Source of the DNA: Methylobacterium sp.
Lineage (GTDB): Bacteria; Pseudomonadota; Alphaproteobacteria; Rhizobiales; Beijerinckiaceae
Length of the DNA: 34,733 bases
NCBI GenBank assembly: GCA_020252645.1
Contig: JADCCN010000023.1
Span: forward strand, 1 to 34,733
Direction of reading: 5' to 3'
Shown: positions 1 through 8,606 of the stretch, piece after piece
Layout: each line of letters opens with the position of its first letter
Numbering within the stretch: the first letter of the stretch is position 1
Made by a program: the position numbers and the translations under genes
The notes under the pieces: generated by a model
Told to the model about the DNA's origin: nothing
Database searches by the model: none
What the model saw: only the letters and a program-made list of their open reading frames with translations

Positions 1-76
1 ATCGACAGCGAGATCCCTCTGCTATGGAGCGAACAGCGGCGCCTCTTTGGGATGACGGGGTGAGACCTCTCAACGT

Positions 77-281
77 CCCTGTTATTCCAAACGCATTCCC
101 TGTTTCGGGGCGGCAAACTCCCTGATCGGCGGGAGCGAATTCCCTGTTATGGCCGAAACAGGGAATTACCGATATTTGCGCATCCAACCTACTGAAATCA
201 CTGCATATCTGATCAGGCCCGACTGATGGAATCGCGCGCAAGCCGCCAAAAGCGATGGCGTTTCCCTGTAAATTCCCTGTT
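77..281. repeat. Inverted and direct repeats of AATTCCCTGTT
   Basis: The 11-mer AATTCCCTGTT at 138-148 and its exact reverse complement AACAGGGAATT at 157-167 form a perfect dyad with an 8-nt loop. Further copies of the plus-strand motif lie at 271-281 (full), 95-104 (ATTCCCTGTT) and 77-83 and 261-269 (partial). Read on the minus strand the motif can encode Asn-Arg-Glu-Phe. I recall similar AACAGGGAATT-rich stretches in other Hyphomicrobiales, but cannot assign a function. No credible gene is seen in 1-467; a frame open from base 1 to a TGA at 61-63 may be the tail of something upstream. Confidence 0.6.
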
Positions 282-467
282 CTCGTGAAAACGCACCGAA
301 ACCGACCGTCCTCGCCGACAGCCCGAGACCGCGCGTCAGACCAGCCGGAAACCGCCCCGGGAAAGCGCGCATATTCTCAGCCAGGAAACGGAATCGCCAC
401 CGAAAGCCGCGTCATTCCCGCAGCTTGTCGCGCGGGCCCGCGAACAGAGAATTCTTGAGGGGGTGAG

Positions 468-559
468 TGGCGGAGACGATGGGATTCGAACCCATGATAC
501 CCCTTTCGAGGTATGCTCATTTAGCAAACGAGTGCCTTCAGCCTCTCGGCCACGTCTCC
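468..559 (-). tRNA. tRNA-Ser (anticodon GCT)
   Basis: On the minus strand the acceptor stem GGAGACG pairs with CGTCTCC, followed by discriminator G and an encoded CCA at 470-468. The D-arm (TGGCCGAGAGG), the anticodon loop TTGCTAA giving GCT, a long class II variable arm (TACCTCGAAAGGGGTA) and the TTCGAAT loop are all visible. The long variable arm and G73 are serine identity features. It reads AGC/AGT codons. Confidence 0.97.
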
Positions 560-692
560 GGCGCCGATGAACCGGCGTGAGCCGTCTATGCCCGAGCGAC
601 GCCACGGTTTCAAGCCCCGAAGGAAGCGCTTTTCCGGTCGGGCTGCGCCATGCCCGGGCCGGGAAGGCAGAGCCCGAGGCCGAGGGCCGCGC

Positions 693-938
693 TTAATGCG
701 TTGAAATCCACTCCCGGGCGAGCCGCAAAGCCCGGGCAACCTCGCCCGGCGCCATTTCCGCCGCGAGTTCCTGCCGGCGGCGCGCTGCCTCGGCATCCCC
801 GCGCATCGCCGCGAGATTGAACCACTTGTGCGCCTCGATGAAATCGAGAGCGCCGGAGCGCCCGGTTGCGAAATCCACCGCCTTTTCGAAGAAGCCGGCG
901 ACCGGTTCGCCCGATCCGTTCATGCCCATCGTCGCCAT
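693..938 (-). CDS. Small Sel1-like repeat protein
   Basis: This is an 81-residue protein starting MATMGMNGSGEPV. Its centre, with the motif AHKWFNLAAMRGDAEA, is one Sel1-like (TPR-type) helical hairpin, and the C-terminal half is a charged amphipathic helix. Short single-repeat proteins of this sort are common in Hyphomicrobiales and are thought to be protein-interaction modules, but their partners are unknown. The frame is open further upstream to 1043, but the ATG at 938 is preceded by an AAGGGAAC ribosome-binding site and matches the family N-terminus as I recall it. It stands alone, between tRNA-Ser and a divergent DUF2147 gene. No signal peptide is seen, so it is probably cytoplasmic. 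Confidence 0.75.
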   Translation of the reverse strand: MATMGMNGSGEPVAGFFEKAVDFATGRSGALDFIEAHKWFNLAAMRGDAEAARRRQELAAEMAPGEVARALRLAREWISTH

Positions 939-1287
939 GTTCTGTTCCCTTGCCTGAACCCTGTCTTCCCCCGGTGGCACGTTGCTATGGCCCCGATCGG
1001 ATGGCTCGAATTTGAGGAAACTTCTCGAAAAACCGCTGAACAAGCGTCGTTACCAGACTCTGCCGCTTTGGAGGCAATTGAAGCTCCTTTGAGATTGAAA
1101 CGTCGATTTTCACAATCATTTCAGCGGCATTCAAGCGCCGCGCACAGGGTGAACAGAAGCTTCCCGAAACCATCCCGACCAAAAGGCCGCAGGCTCCACA
1201 TCCGGCTGGACATTGTTTAGAACTGAACTATTCTGTCCTCACCAAAGGCGACCCGACCGCGAAAAACCCGGCAGGGGGGAGGAAACC

Positions 1288-1680
1288 ATGGCTCGCGTCA
1301 AGACAACCATTCTCGCGCTCGGCGCGGTCCTTGCCGGCGCACTCGCCCTGCCGGGCATGGCGTCCGCGCAGGAGGTTCTGGGCACATGGCTGCGTGAAAA
1401 TGGCGAATCGCGTGTCCGCTTCGCCAAATGCGGCGAGGCGATTTGCGGCACGGTGGTATGGCTGAGGAACCCGGCCGAATCGAAATCCAGCGTCGGCCAG
1501 CGCGTGTTCTATGACATGAAGCCGAATGGCGCGAACAGCTGGGCCGGACAGGCCTTCAACCCGGAAGACGGCAAGACCTATTCCGGCAAGATGACACTCT
1601 CGGGCAATGCACTCACCACGGCGGGCTGTATTGCCGGCGGCTGGATCTGCCGCTCGGTGAGCTGGTCGCGCGCGAATTGA
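1288..1680 (+). CDS. Exported DUF2147 family protein
   Basis: The product is 130 residues. It begins with a clear Sec signal peptide (MARVKTT, a hydrophobic stretch, then MASAQ before the likely cleavage site). The mature part has the DUF2147 pattern: GTWLRENGESRVRFAKCGEA near the start, then ICGTVVWLRNP, a central Gly/Asn-rich strand region with GKTYSGKM, and a terminal GCIAGGWICRS. Four cysteines in the mature region probably form two disulfides in the periplasm. The family's biochemical role is unknown; a small beta-barrel fold is expected. The ATG at 1288 follows a strong GGGGAGGAAACC site, so the 25 residues of open frame upstream are not counted. It is monocistronic as far as can be seen. 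Confidence 0.85.
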   Translation: MARVKTTILALGAVLAGALALPGMASAQEVLGTWLRENGESRVRFAKCGEAICGTVVWLRNPAESKSSVGQRVFYDMKPNGANSWAGQAFNPEDGKTYSGKMTLSGNALTTAGCIAGGWICRSVSWSRAN

Positions 1681-1828
1681 GGCGCGGGCCGCAGAACCGG
1701 GGGCCTGCCATAGATTCGCCCCAGTGAGGGCGCGTTTTGTCCGGAGATCGCGTTATGGCCCGGTTCTCCGGCTCCGGTGCTCCAGTTTTGGCTCTGGTCG
1801 GATGTGACACGGGATGGGAGTTGACCGC

Positions 1829-2071
1829 ATGATCGACGAAGTGGTTGGAGCGGTCATCGAAGCCGCAGTCGAGAGCTCGATCTCGGTCGCTCAGACCGCT
1901 CTCGAAGCCCTTGGGGGATTGACCGATGCTTCTGCTGATCTGGTCTCGTCAAACAGGTCCATTCTCGGAAACACGATGATCGATGCCTTGGCAAATTCGG
2001 TGGTTGCAGAACGGTTGGATGCCAAGACTCAAAAGAGGGAAGCAGGACCATCCGGGCCCGAAATCGGCTAG
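1829..2071 (+). CDS. Hypothetical 80-residue protein
   Basis: I do not recognise this gene. The predicted protein (MIDEVVGAVIEAAVESS...) is largely helical, acidic in its first half, with two Ala/Val-rich amphipathic stretches and no signal peptide, cysteine pair or known motif. The ATG at 1829 is chosen because GGGAG lies 9 nt upstream; an ATG at 1814 is in frame but has no such site. The stop codon TAG (2069-2071) is also the first three bases of the palindromic element that follows, so the natural C-terminus may have been altered by that element. It could be a non-coding open frame; coding evidence is limited to the start signal and plausible residue usage. Confidence 0.4.
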   Translation: MIDEVVGAVIEAAVESSISVAQTALEALGGLTDASADLVSSNRSILGNTMIDALANSVVAERLDAKTQKREAGPSGPEIG

Positions 2072-2171
2072 AGCATCATGTGTTCAGACGGAAGCACATC
2101 GTGCTCTTATCTTATTATTATCGCATGCTTTTTTGTGAAAAACCGGATTCCACTTTTTCACAGCATGCTCT
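2071..2171 (+). repeat. Two-hairpin palindromic element, copy 1
   Basis: Hairpin 1 pairs GAGCA-TC-ATGTG with CACAT-CG-TGCTC. A T-rich linker follows (TTATCTTATTATTATC). Hairpin 2 pairs GCATGC plus GTGAAAAA with TTTTTCAC plus GCATGC around the loop CCGGATTCCAC. A nearly identical copy in the same orientation is at 22434-22535. The first hairpin plus T-rich linker could act as a terminator for the gene ending at 2071. Confidence 0.85.
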
Positions 2172-2214
2172 AGAGCATTTTTCGAAGAAGCGGATACCGG
2201 TTGTTCGAAAAAAG
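2172..2214 (-). repeat. Second-hairpin element, reverse orientation
   Basis: Directly abutting the copy at 2071-2171, TTTTTCGAA pairs with TTCGAAAAA around a loop containing GCGGATACCGGTT. That loop is the reverse complement of the family core (ACCGG-NNN-CC-CTT), so this is the second hairpin inserted the other way round. It is followed by GACGCGGCAAAACA, which resembles the right edge of the elements inside valS. Confidence 0.65.
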
Positions 2215-2232
2215 ACGCGGCAAAACAGGGCG

Positions 2233-2267
2233 CGATTTCCGATCTGGCTCGATCCGTGCGGAAATCG
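2233..2267 (+). terminator. Hairpin between hypothetical gene and gst
   Basis: CGATTTCCG (2233-2241) pairs perfectly with CGGAAATCG (2259-2267) around a 17-nt loop. It is followed by GTCTTTCT, a weak T tract. It lies between two convergent genes and may end either transcript. It is not obviously part of the palindromic element family. Confidence 0.4.
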
Positions 2268-2336
2268 GTCTTTCTGCGGGGGAATTGGGCCCGCTTCGCG
2301 CCCAAGGGTGCGAAACTCAGTTGAGCGAAAGCAGCC

Positions 2337-3038
2337 TCACCCCTTGGGCTTGTTGCCGAACAGGATCTCCTGAACCTTCGGGTCCTGCATGCGAGCGCTG
2401 GAGGGGTCGCGCTTCTCGGCGCCGACCGCAAGGCCGCGCTGCACGGCCGGACGGGCCGCGATCGCATCGAGCCAGCGCTTCATGTGCGGAAATTCGTTGA
2501 TATCCTGCCCCTGCCGCTCCCAGAGCTTGGCCCAGCCGTAGCAGGCGATGTCGGCGATGGAGTAATCCCCTGCGAGATATTCGCGATCCTTCAGCCGCTT
2601 GTTCATCACGCCATAAAGGCGCCTGGTCTCGTTGGTGTAGCGATTGATGGCGTATTCGATCTTCTCCGGCGCATAGATGCGGAAATGATGGGTCTGCCCG
2701 GCCATTGGGCCGAGACCGCCGACCTGCCAGAACAGCCACTGATCCACCTCGACACGGTTCCGCTCGTTGACGGGATAGAACTTGCCCGTTTTCCGCGCGA
2801 GATACTGGAGAATGGCACCGCTTTCGAAGACCGAGATCGGCTCGCCCCCCACGGTCTCGTAATCCACGATGGCCGGAATCTTGTTGTTGGGCGACACCGC
2901 GAGGAATTCCGGCTTGAACTGGTCGCCCTTGCCGATATCGATCAGGTGCGTTTCGTAGGGCAGCCCGCATTCCTCGAGCATGATGGAGATTTTCCAGCCG
3001 TTCGGCGTGGGCCAGTAATAGAGATCGATGGGTTTCAT
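2337..3038 (-). CDS. Glutathione S-transferase (YfcG/YghU-like)
   Basis: This is a 233-residue cytoplasmic protein. The N-terminal thioredoxin-fold domain (about 1-85) opens with IDLYYWPTPNGWKI, with the Thr/Asn active-site segment of the nu-class/YfcG group, and carries the glutathione-binding loop NNKIPAIVD and the FESGAIL segment. The helical C-terminal domain (about 95-230) contains PMAGQTHHFRIYAPEKI and YSIADIACYGW, both typical of this group. YfcG-type enzymes are glutathione-dependent disulfide-bond reductases; the exact substrate here is not shown. The start at 3038 has GAAGGACAG upstream; the much longer open frame beyond it is not conserved in character. It is monocistronic on the minus strand, divergent from the small exported protein at 3273. 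Confidence 0.92.
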   Translation of the reverse strand: MKPIDLYYWPTPNGWKISIMLEECGLPYETHLIDIGKGDQFKPEFLAVSPNNKIPAIVDYETVGGEPISVFESGAILQYLARKTGKFYPVNERNRVEVDQWLFWQVGGLGPMAGQTHHFRIYAPEKIEYAINRYTNETRRLYGVMNKRLKDREYLAGDYSIADIACYGWAKLWERQGQDINEFPHMKRWLDAIAARPAVQRGLAVGAEKRDPSSARMQDPKVQEILFGNKPKG

Positions 3039-3272
3039 CGGCGGTTCTGTCCTTCGCGTGAAGACGGCCCTACGGCCTGATCGACTGATCATAAGCGTGG
3101 CGCGCGCCGATGGGCAGGGGGCGCGCGCAGATTCCGCAAGCTGATCGCGCGGTTGTGAGAAAGCGCCGGGCCGGGCCACGAAGCCGCTTATCGGGCTCTG
3201 GCGGGCCTTCGCGGGCAGCGCTAAGCTTTGCCATGCCGGAGCTTCATTCCGGCTCGACGATTGGAATCCGCC

Positions 3273-3605
3273 ATGATGCCTTGCCGCCTTGCCACCCTCG
3301 CCCTCGCCCTGGGCCTGCCTGCCTCCGTTGCGCTGGCCCAGACCGCGCCTGCGCCGCAGAACCCCCTGCGCCCGGCCAATTCCCGCCCCGCGCCGGCGGC
3401 CGCCGCGCCGGCAGCGCAAGCCCCGGCCGCCGAGGCACCCAAGCCCAGGCGCAAGCGTTCGGAAGCCCAGCTTGCGAACGACAACCGCATGCGTGCCTGC
3501 GGGCAGGAATGGCGGCAGAACAAGGCCAAGCTGACGGCCGAGGGCAAGACCTGGCGGGCCTTCAACGTGGAATGCGGCGCGCGCCTCAAGGCGCAGGGCC
3601 GCTGA
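3273..3605 (+). CDS. Small exported protein with PsiF-like segment
   Basis: The product is about 110 residues. A signal peptide (MMPCRLATLALALGLPASVALAQ) is followed by an Ala/Pro-rich linker of about 35 residues, a basic patch (KPRRKRSEAQ) and a C-terminal segment with two cysteines (RACGQEWRQNKAKL ... FNVECGARLKAQGR). The spacing of the two cysteines and the surrounding Lys/Trp residues resemble the PsiF repeat and related short exported proteins of Hyphomicrobiales. PsiF was named for phosphate-starvation induction in E. coli, but no Pho box was identified here. Function is unknown. Either ATG of the ATGATG pair at 3273/3276 could start translation. Confidence 0.65.
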   Translation: MMPCRLATLALALGLPASVALAQTAPAPQNPLRPANSRPAPAAAAPAAQAPAAEAPKPRRKRSEAQLANDNRMRACGQEWRQNKAKLTAEGKTWRAFNVECGARLKAQGR

Positions 3606-3613
3606 GCACCGTC

Positions 3614-3638
3614 AAACCGTTGCATTTGCACAACGGTT
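3614..3638 (+). terminator. Possible terminator hairpin after PsiF-like gene
   Basis: AACCGTTG pairs perfectly with CAACGGTT around an 8-nt loop, 10 nt after the stop codon. There is no long T run afterwards (GAGGCTTTCG), so intrinsic termination is uncertain. Confidence 0.4.
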
Positions 3639-3776
3639 GAGGCTTTCGCGCCCAGCTTCGTGCGATCTCGCCAAGAATCACGGGAAGCGCATCGCCTGCC
3701 CCCGTTGACCGGGCGCGCAACCTCGGGGATTATTCATTCAAGAACAATCAAGATCTAAATCGGGGATGGAACGAAC

Positions 3777-5597
3777 ATGATCAAGGGCAAGGCTTCGGCC
3801 GGGCTTCTCGCACTTGCGACTGTTCTGCTGGCCGGAACGGCGCAGGCTCAGGCGCCGCGCTACGTGACATTTGGCGATTCCCTGTCGGATATCGGCAATC
3901 TCTTCGCCGCCACAGGCATGCCGCCGCCGCCCTATTTCAACGGGCGCTTCTCGAACGGGCGCACCTTCGTCGAGTATCTCTCGCCGGGGCAGGCGGGCTG
4001 GACCGGTGGCCTCACGCCCGCAGGCAGCGTCAATTTCGCCTTCGGTGGCGCCCGGACGGACAACGCTGTGGCGCTGCCGCCAGGTACGGTCACACAGATC
4101 GGCACCTTCCTCGCCGGTGGCGGCACCTTCGGCGCAACTGACATCGTCACCCTCTGGGCCGGTGCCAACAACATCTTCCAGGGCATCGCCGTTCCGGCGA
4201 ACCAGAACACGGCCGCCATGGGCGCGATCGCCTCGGGGGCTGCGAACGATGTCGTGAACCAGGTGAACACCTTGGCCGGCGCCGGCGCGCGCACCATTGT
4301 GGTGTTGAGCCTGCCGGATATCGGACTTGCGCCGAACTTCAACACGAGCCCGGCCTCCCCGCTCGCGAGCTTCTCGACCTCGACTTTCAACGCCACGCTG
4401 AAGAATGGCCTTGCGGCCGTCGTCGCGGCGCGACCGGGCACGCGCGTGCTGCAGGTGAATGTTGCCGGGCTGTTCAGCGCGGCGATCGCCAATCCGGGGG
4501 CTTTCGGCTTCGCGAATGTCACCAACCAGTGCCTGACGACCGTCGCCTGCGTAACCGCGACGCAAGCCGTGCAGAACACCTACCTGTTCTGGGATGGCGT
4601 GCACCCCACCACGGCCGGCCACGCGCTGGTGGCGAATGCGGTGTCGCAATATCTCAACGCTCCGGATCGCGCCCTCTCGGCCGCCGCCATCACCGAGATC
4701 GCCGTGCAGGACCGGCGCATGGCCGCGAGCCGCGCGCTTGATCGCATCAGCGAATACCGGCCGGATGCCGGCAAGACCGATGTCTTCATCTCGATCATTG
4801 GCGAACAGGCGAATGTCGGCGCGCGCGGCGCGATGCGCGGCTATTCGGTTGGTGCAGCCGGCCTCGAATTCGGCTTCATCCGTCATCTCACGGACCAGAC
4901 CAGCATGGGCCTCAGCCTCTCGGCCAAGACGGGCGAAGCGTCGGCCTCGGCCTATGGCAACAAGGTGACGATGCAGCCCACGACCTTCGCCGCGGACGTG
5001 ATGGCGCGCTGGTCGCGCGGCTCCGGCCTCTTCGTGCAGGGAGCCATCGGCGGGAGCATTACCCGCATCGGCGAGTTCGAGCGGCATCTGAACATCGGCA
5101 ACCTGCAGAACAAGGGCTCGACCACCGCGCATGGCTACAGCGCCATTGCGCAGGCGGGCTACGCGATGCCAATGGGAAACATGATCGTGACCCCCTCGGC
5201 GCGGTTCGGATACCTCTTCGGGCAGATGCAGGCCTTTTCCGAAAATGGCGTGATCGCGCCACTGGCCTATTCGAGCCGCTCGGTCTCGACCTTCCTCCTT
5301 GCGGGCGAGGTGAAGACGAAATTTGCGCTCTCGCAGACCCTCGCGGCGCATACCGTGTTCGGTTATGAGGCCTTCCTCGGCCAGACCGGCTCGAGCCTGA
5401 AAGGCTATATCGCGGATAGCCCTGGCTCCAACTTCGCTGCCCGCGCCGGACGGATCGAGAGCCCCGGATTCCTGTTCGGTGCTGGCCTGAGTGGCACGAT
5501 CAACGGCGTGCAGACCTCGTTCGATTACCGCGGCTCTGTGGGCAGCGGCGGCAAGCTGCAGCATCGTGCGAGCCTTTCGGGCAAGATCGGCTTCTGA
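3777..5597 (+). CDS. GDSL-lipase/esterase autotransporter (type Va)
   Basis: This is a 606-residue outer-membrane protein. A signal peptide (1-25, ending TAQAQA) precedes a GDSL hydrolase passenger: block I is FGDSLSDIGN with nucleophile Ser35, block II contains NFAFGGARTDN, block III is WAGANNIF, and block V is WDGVHPTTAGH with Asp273 and His276 completing the catalytic set. About residues 345-606 form the C-terminal autotransporter beta-barrel, with alternating aromatic strands and a terminal Phe after GKIG, as outer-membrane proteins need for assembly. This is the architecture of Pseudomonas EstA and Salmonella ApeE, surface esterases acting on acyl esters; the physiological substrate here is unknown. 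It is followed by a good intrinsic terminator at 5624 and stands alone. Confidence 0.93.
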   Translation: MIKGKASAGLLALATVLLAGTAQAQAPRYVTFGDSLSDIGNLFAATGMPPPPYFNGRFSNGRTFVEYLSPGQAGWTGGLTPAGSVNFAFGGARTDNAVALPPGTVTQIGTFLAGGGTFGATDIVTLWAGANNIFQGIAVPANQNTAAMGAIASGAANDVVNQVNTLAGAGARTIVVLSLPDIGLAPNFNTSPASPLASFSTSTFNATLKNGLAAVVAARPGTRVLQVNVAGLFSAAIANPGAFGFANVTNQCLTTVACVTATQAVQNTYLFWDGVHPTTAGHALVANAVSQYLNAPDRALSAAAITEIAVQDRRMAASRALDRISEYRPDAGKTDVFISIIGEQANVGARGAMRGYSVGAAGLEFGFIRHLTDQTSMGLSLSAKTGEASASAYGNKVTMQPTTFAADVMARWSRGSGLFVQGAIGGSITRIGEFERHLNIGNLQNKGSTTAHGYSAIAQAGYAMPMGNMIVTPSARFGYLFGQMQAFSENGVIAPLAYSSRSVSTFLLAGEVKTKFALSQTLAAHTVFGYEAFLGQTGSSLKGYIADSPGSNFAARAGRIESPGFLFGAGLSGTINGVQTSFDYRGSVGSGGKLQHRASLSGKIGF

Positions 5598-5623
5598 GCG
5601 ATCAACCCGGCGGAAACCAAGGA

Positions 5624-5648
5624 AAGCGGCTTTTCAGAGCCGCTTTTC
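5624..5648 (+). terminator. Intrinsic terminator of autotransporter gene
   Basis: AGCGGCT (5625-5631) pairs exactly with AGCCGCT (5638-5644) around a 6-nt loop and runs into TTTCGCC, 27 nt after the stop codon. Confidence 0.7.
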
Positions 5649-5748
5649 GCCTTGAGAACGCCAGATCACTGGACGAAAGACCGGGTATCCTTTATTCCAC
5701 CTTTGCCTGCCGCTTGCGGCAACGGCGTCCTCGTTCAGTCCGGACCCC

Positions 5749-6327
5749 ATGCCTTTCAATCTTTCGACCGACGACATCCTGAACTTCATCCGGGCGAAAC
5801 AGGATTATGCGCCGCTCATCATCTTTTTGATGGCCCTGGGCGAGACGATCATCGTCGTCTCGATCTTCATTCCGTCGACCTTCCTGCTCATCGCGATCGG
5901 CGGCCTGATGGCTGCGAGCGGCGTGCCGCTGCTGCCCTCGCTTCTGGCCGGTGCGCTGGGGGCGAGCCTCGGTTTCTCGTTAATGTATATCCTAAGCGCC
6001 ACGATGCAGGGGCGCATCCTGACCATGTGGCCGGTGCGGAACTACAGCGACATTGTCGCGCGGGCACAGGATTTCACGCGGCGCTGGGGCGTGGTCGGCG
6101 TGTTTCTCGGGCATTTCATGGGCCCGATCCGCGTGATCATCCCCATCGTCGCCGGGCTCTCGCGCATGCCGCCGTCGGCCTTCATGGCGGCGAACATCGT
6201 GGGCTCCTTCGGCTGGATATGCGTGTTCTTCGCGCCGAGCCACCTGCTCATATCCTCCGAATGGTTCCGAACCCATTTTGCGGAAAGCTACGGCATGATC
6301 CAGGGCCTGTTGCCGCTGCCGAAATGA
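5749..6327 (+). CDS. DedA/VTT-domain inner-membrane protein
   Basis: The 192-residue polytopic membrane protein has the VTT (SNARE-associated/DedA) layout: an amphipathic N-terminus, a re-entrant segment around ALGETIIVVSIFIPSTFLL, a Gly/Ala-rich helix, a cytoplasmic basic loop (QDFTRRWG) and the signature FLGHFMGPIRVIIPIVAG near residues 122-140, then two terminal helices. DedA proteins are proposed lipid scramblases or proton-coupled transporters needed for membrane and envelope homeostasis, including undecaprenyl-phosphate recycling. The usual GRF-x-G motif reads GHF-M-G here, so its first Arg is replaced by His, while the following conserved Arg is retained. The start at 5749 has only a weak purine-rich site (CGGA) upstream. 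No operon partner is seen. Confidence 0.88.
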   Translation: MPFNLSTDDILNFIRAKQDYAPLIIFLMALGETIIVVSIFIPSTFLLIAIGGLMAASGVPLLPSLLAGALGASLGFSLMYILSATMQGRILTMWPVRNYSDIVARAQDFTRRWGVVGVFLGHFMGPIRVIIPIVAGLSRMPPSAFMAANIVGSFGWICVFFAPSHLLISSEWFRTHFAESYGMIQGLLPLPK

Positions 6328-6495
6328 AAAGGCCCTTCCCAAGATCGGGCAGACCCCCCATGCGGATCGGCGCAGCAGCCGGAATATCCGGCGAAGCAGA
6401 TGGGCAGCAGGCCGAAGAGGTCCGCATCGTCGGTATCAACAGCGGGGCGGAGAGAGGGCGATGTTCGTAAATGTCTTTTCGGTGCCGCGCCAGCC

Positions 6496-7029
6496 TCAAT
6501 GCCCCGGCTGGAATAAGGGCAGGAGCCGTTCCATAACGAAAGAGCAAGCAGGATCGCGCTGCCCCTGCTCAATCGCTTCGGGGGCTGTTGCGGCTTCCAC
6601 AAAACCGTGGCGCCGGTAAAAGGCGACCGCCGAAGCATTGCCTGCCACCACCTGCAACTGGGCGCGACGGGCACCGGGAAAATGCCCCAGACAACGTTCC
6701 AGCATCGATTGGCCGAGCCGCTGCCTCTGATGATCCGGCAGAACATAGAGCCGCGTCAGATTCACGGTTTCTGCGTCCAACATAACCGCCGACGCTGTGG
6801 CAACCAGCGCATGCTCCTCCCCCGCGACAAGGAAGATGCGCTTCGCCGGGAAGGCTTCCGCCTCTTCCCATTCGCGCCCGAGATTCTCCTCGGAATGCCA
6901 GGCACGCGTCATGGCGGAGACGCGCTCCGCCCCGAACAGCGCATCATAGGTGGCGTGCCAGGTGGCAGCCAGCAGCGCCCGGATGGCGGACAGATCTTCG
7001 CGCGCGGTCGGGCGAAGCCGCGCGCTCAC
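6496..7029 (-). CDS. GNAT family N-acetyltransferase
   Basis: This is a 177-residue single-domain acetyltransferase. The GNAT fold is seen as [15 protein letters not shown] (strand 1/helix 1), [20 protein letters not shown] (strand 4 and the Q-x-x-G-x acetyl-CoA pyrophosphate loop), [19 protein letters not shown] (strand 5 and the helix with NxxAxxFYxxxGF), and a final strand. The acceptor substrate (small molecule, peptide or protein N-terminus) cannot be predicted. Translation starts at a GTG (7029) that overlaps the gatB stop codon as GTGA, so the two genes are very probably translationally coupled. The pairing with gatB may simply reflect an operon tail. Confidence 0.88.
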   Translation of the reverse strand: MSARLRPTAREDLSAIRALLAATWHATYDALFGAERVSAMTRAWHSEENLGREWEEAEAFPAKRIFLVAGEEHALVATASAVMLDAETVNLTRLYVLPDHQRQRLGQSMLERCLGHFPGARRAQLQVVAGNASAVAFYRRHGFVEAATAPEAIEQGQRDPACSFVMERLLPLFQPGH

Positions 7030-8510
7030 TCGATCCCCAGCTTCTGCTTCAGCAGGTCGTTCACCGCGCCCGGATTGGCCTTGCCGCCCGAGGCCTTCAT
7101 CACCTGACCTACGAACCAGCCGAGGAGCGTGGGCTTCGCCAGCGCCTGCTGAACCTTTTCGGGGTTTGCGGCGATGATCTCGTCCACGACCTTTTCGATC
7201 GCACCCGTATCCGTCACCTGCTTCATGCCGCGCTGCTCAACGATTATCCTCGGGTCGCCGCCCTCGGTGAAGACGATCTCGAACAGGTCTTTGGCGATCC
7301 TGCCCGAGATGGTGCCCGCCGCGATGAGATCGATGATACCGCCGAGCTGGCTTGCCGAAACCGGTGTCGTCTCGATCGACCTGCCGTCCTTGTTCAGCCG
7401 GCCGAAAAGCTCGTTGATGACCCAGTTCGCGGCAATCTTGCCGTCGCGGCCCTTGGCCACGGCCTCGAAATAATCCGCGCTTTCGCGCTCGGCCACCAGC
7501 ACGCTCGCATCATAGGCCGAGAGGCCATACTGGCGGATGAAGCGCGCCTTCTTGGCGTCCGGCAGTTCCGGCAGGTGCTGGGACAATTCCTCCACGAAGC
7601 CCTCGGGCAGCACGAGCGGCAGCAGGTCCGGATCGGGGAAGTAGCGGTAATCATGCGCCTCTTCCTTCGAGCGCATGGAACGCGTCTCGCGCCGGCCCGG
7701 ATCGTAGAGGCGCGTTTCCTGGTCGATTATGCCGCCATCTTCCAGAATGCCGATCTGCCGGCGGGCTTCCACTTCGATCGCCTGCCCGATGAAGCGGATC
7801 GAATTGACGTTCTTGATCTCGCAGCGCGTGCCGAACTTTTCGCCGGGCTTCCTCACGGAGACATTCACATCCGCGCGCAGGTTACCTTTCTCCATGTCGC
7901 CATCGCAGGTGCCGAGATACCTGAGGATGGTGCGAAGCTTGGTCACGAAAGCCTGCGCCTCTTCCGCCGAGCGCAAGTCCGGCTTCGAGACGATTTCCAT
8001 CAGCGCGACGCCCGCGCGGTTCAAATCAACGAAGGAGTTCAGCGGGTCCTGGTCATGGATGGATTTCCCCGCATCCTGCTCGAGATGCAGCCGCTCGATG
8101 CGCACCATGATGGGCTCGGCCTCGCCGGGCACATCGACGATCACCTCGCCCTCGCCCACGATGGGGTGCGCGAACTGGCTGATCTGGTAGCCCTGCGGCA
8201 GATCGGGGTAGAAATAGTTCTTCCGGTCGAAGCGCGAGGTCCGGTTGATCTCGGCCTTGAGGCCGAGGCCCGTGCGCACGGCCTGCGCCACGCATTCCCT
8301 GTTGATGACGGGCAGCATGCCGGGCATCGCGGCATCGACCAGGCTCACATTGGCATTGGGTTCATTGCCGAAAGCGGTGGAGGCGCCGGAGAACAGCTTC
8401 GCGCTGGAATTCACCTGCGCGTGGATTTCCATGCCGATGATGATTTCCCAATCGGCTTTCGCGCCCCTGATCCACTGCTTGGGATGGGCGGAACGGATAT
8501 CGAGCGACAT
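7026..8510 (-). CDS. gatB: Asp-tRNA(Asn)/Glu-tRNA(Gln) amidotransferase subunit B
   Basis: The 494-residue protein has the full GatB plan. The N-terminal cradle domain carries [20 protein letters not shown] and the [20 protein letters not shown] motif, followed by [13 protein letters not shown] and RCEIKNVNS, which line the kinase/transamidase site. A helical linker and the C-terminal YqeY-like tRNA-binding domain ([22 protein letters not shown]) end the protein. GatB phosphorylates the misacylated Glu- or Asp-tRNA and works with GatA and GatC, whose genes are not in this window. Organisms using this route usually lack a glutaminyl-tRNA synthetase. It is the first gene of a two-gene unit with the GNAT gene. 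Length matches the family. Confidence 0.97.
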   Translation of the reverse strand: MSLDIRSAHPKQWIRGAKADWEIIIGMEIHAQVNSSAKLFSGASTAFGNEPNANVSLVDAAMPGMLPVINRECVAQAVRTGLGLKAEINRTSRFDRKNYFYPDLPQGYQISQFAHPIVGEGEVIVDVPGEAEPIMVRIERLHLEQDAGKSIHDQDPLNSFVDLNRAGVALMEIVSKPDLRSAEEAQAFVTKLRTILRYLGTCDGDMEKGNLRADVNVSVRKPGEKFGTRCEIKNVNSIRFIGQAIEVEARRQIGILEDGGIIDQETRLYDPGRRETRSMRSKEEAHDYRYFPDPDLLPLVLPEGFVEELSQHLPELPDAKKARFIRQYGLSAYDASVLVAERESADYFEAVAKGRDGKIAANWVINELFGRLNKDGRSIETTPVSASQLGGIIDLIAAGTISGRIAKDLFEIVFTEGGDPRIIVEQRGMKQVTDTGAIEKVVDEIIAANPEKVQQALAKPTLLGWFVGQVMKASGGKANPGAVNDLLKQKLGIE

Positions 8511-8606
8511 GAAACCGGCCTCTTTGGCGGATGCGGAATGGTTCGCTTTTCGCTGCGCACCGCCCGGGCGTCAACCCGGTTGATGGGGACCCGCATCTCA
8601 TGTGCT

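Noticed and set aside
1-63. Possible 3' end of a gene entering from the left edge
   Set aside because: The frame is open for only 20 codons to a TGA; nothing recognisable, so not listed as a gene.
3738-5564. A 608-codon open frame opposite the autotransporter gene
   Set aside because: The plus-strand frame has signal peptide, catalytic blocks and barrel; the antisense frame has only low-complexity Arg/His/Gly sequence.
6328-6495. CCGGAATATCCGG palindrome between dedA-type and GNAT genes
   Set aside because: A 13-nt palindrome without T run or partner site; no basis for calling it an operator or terminator.
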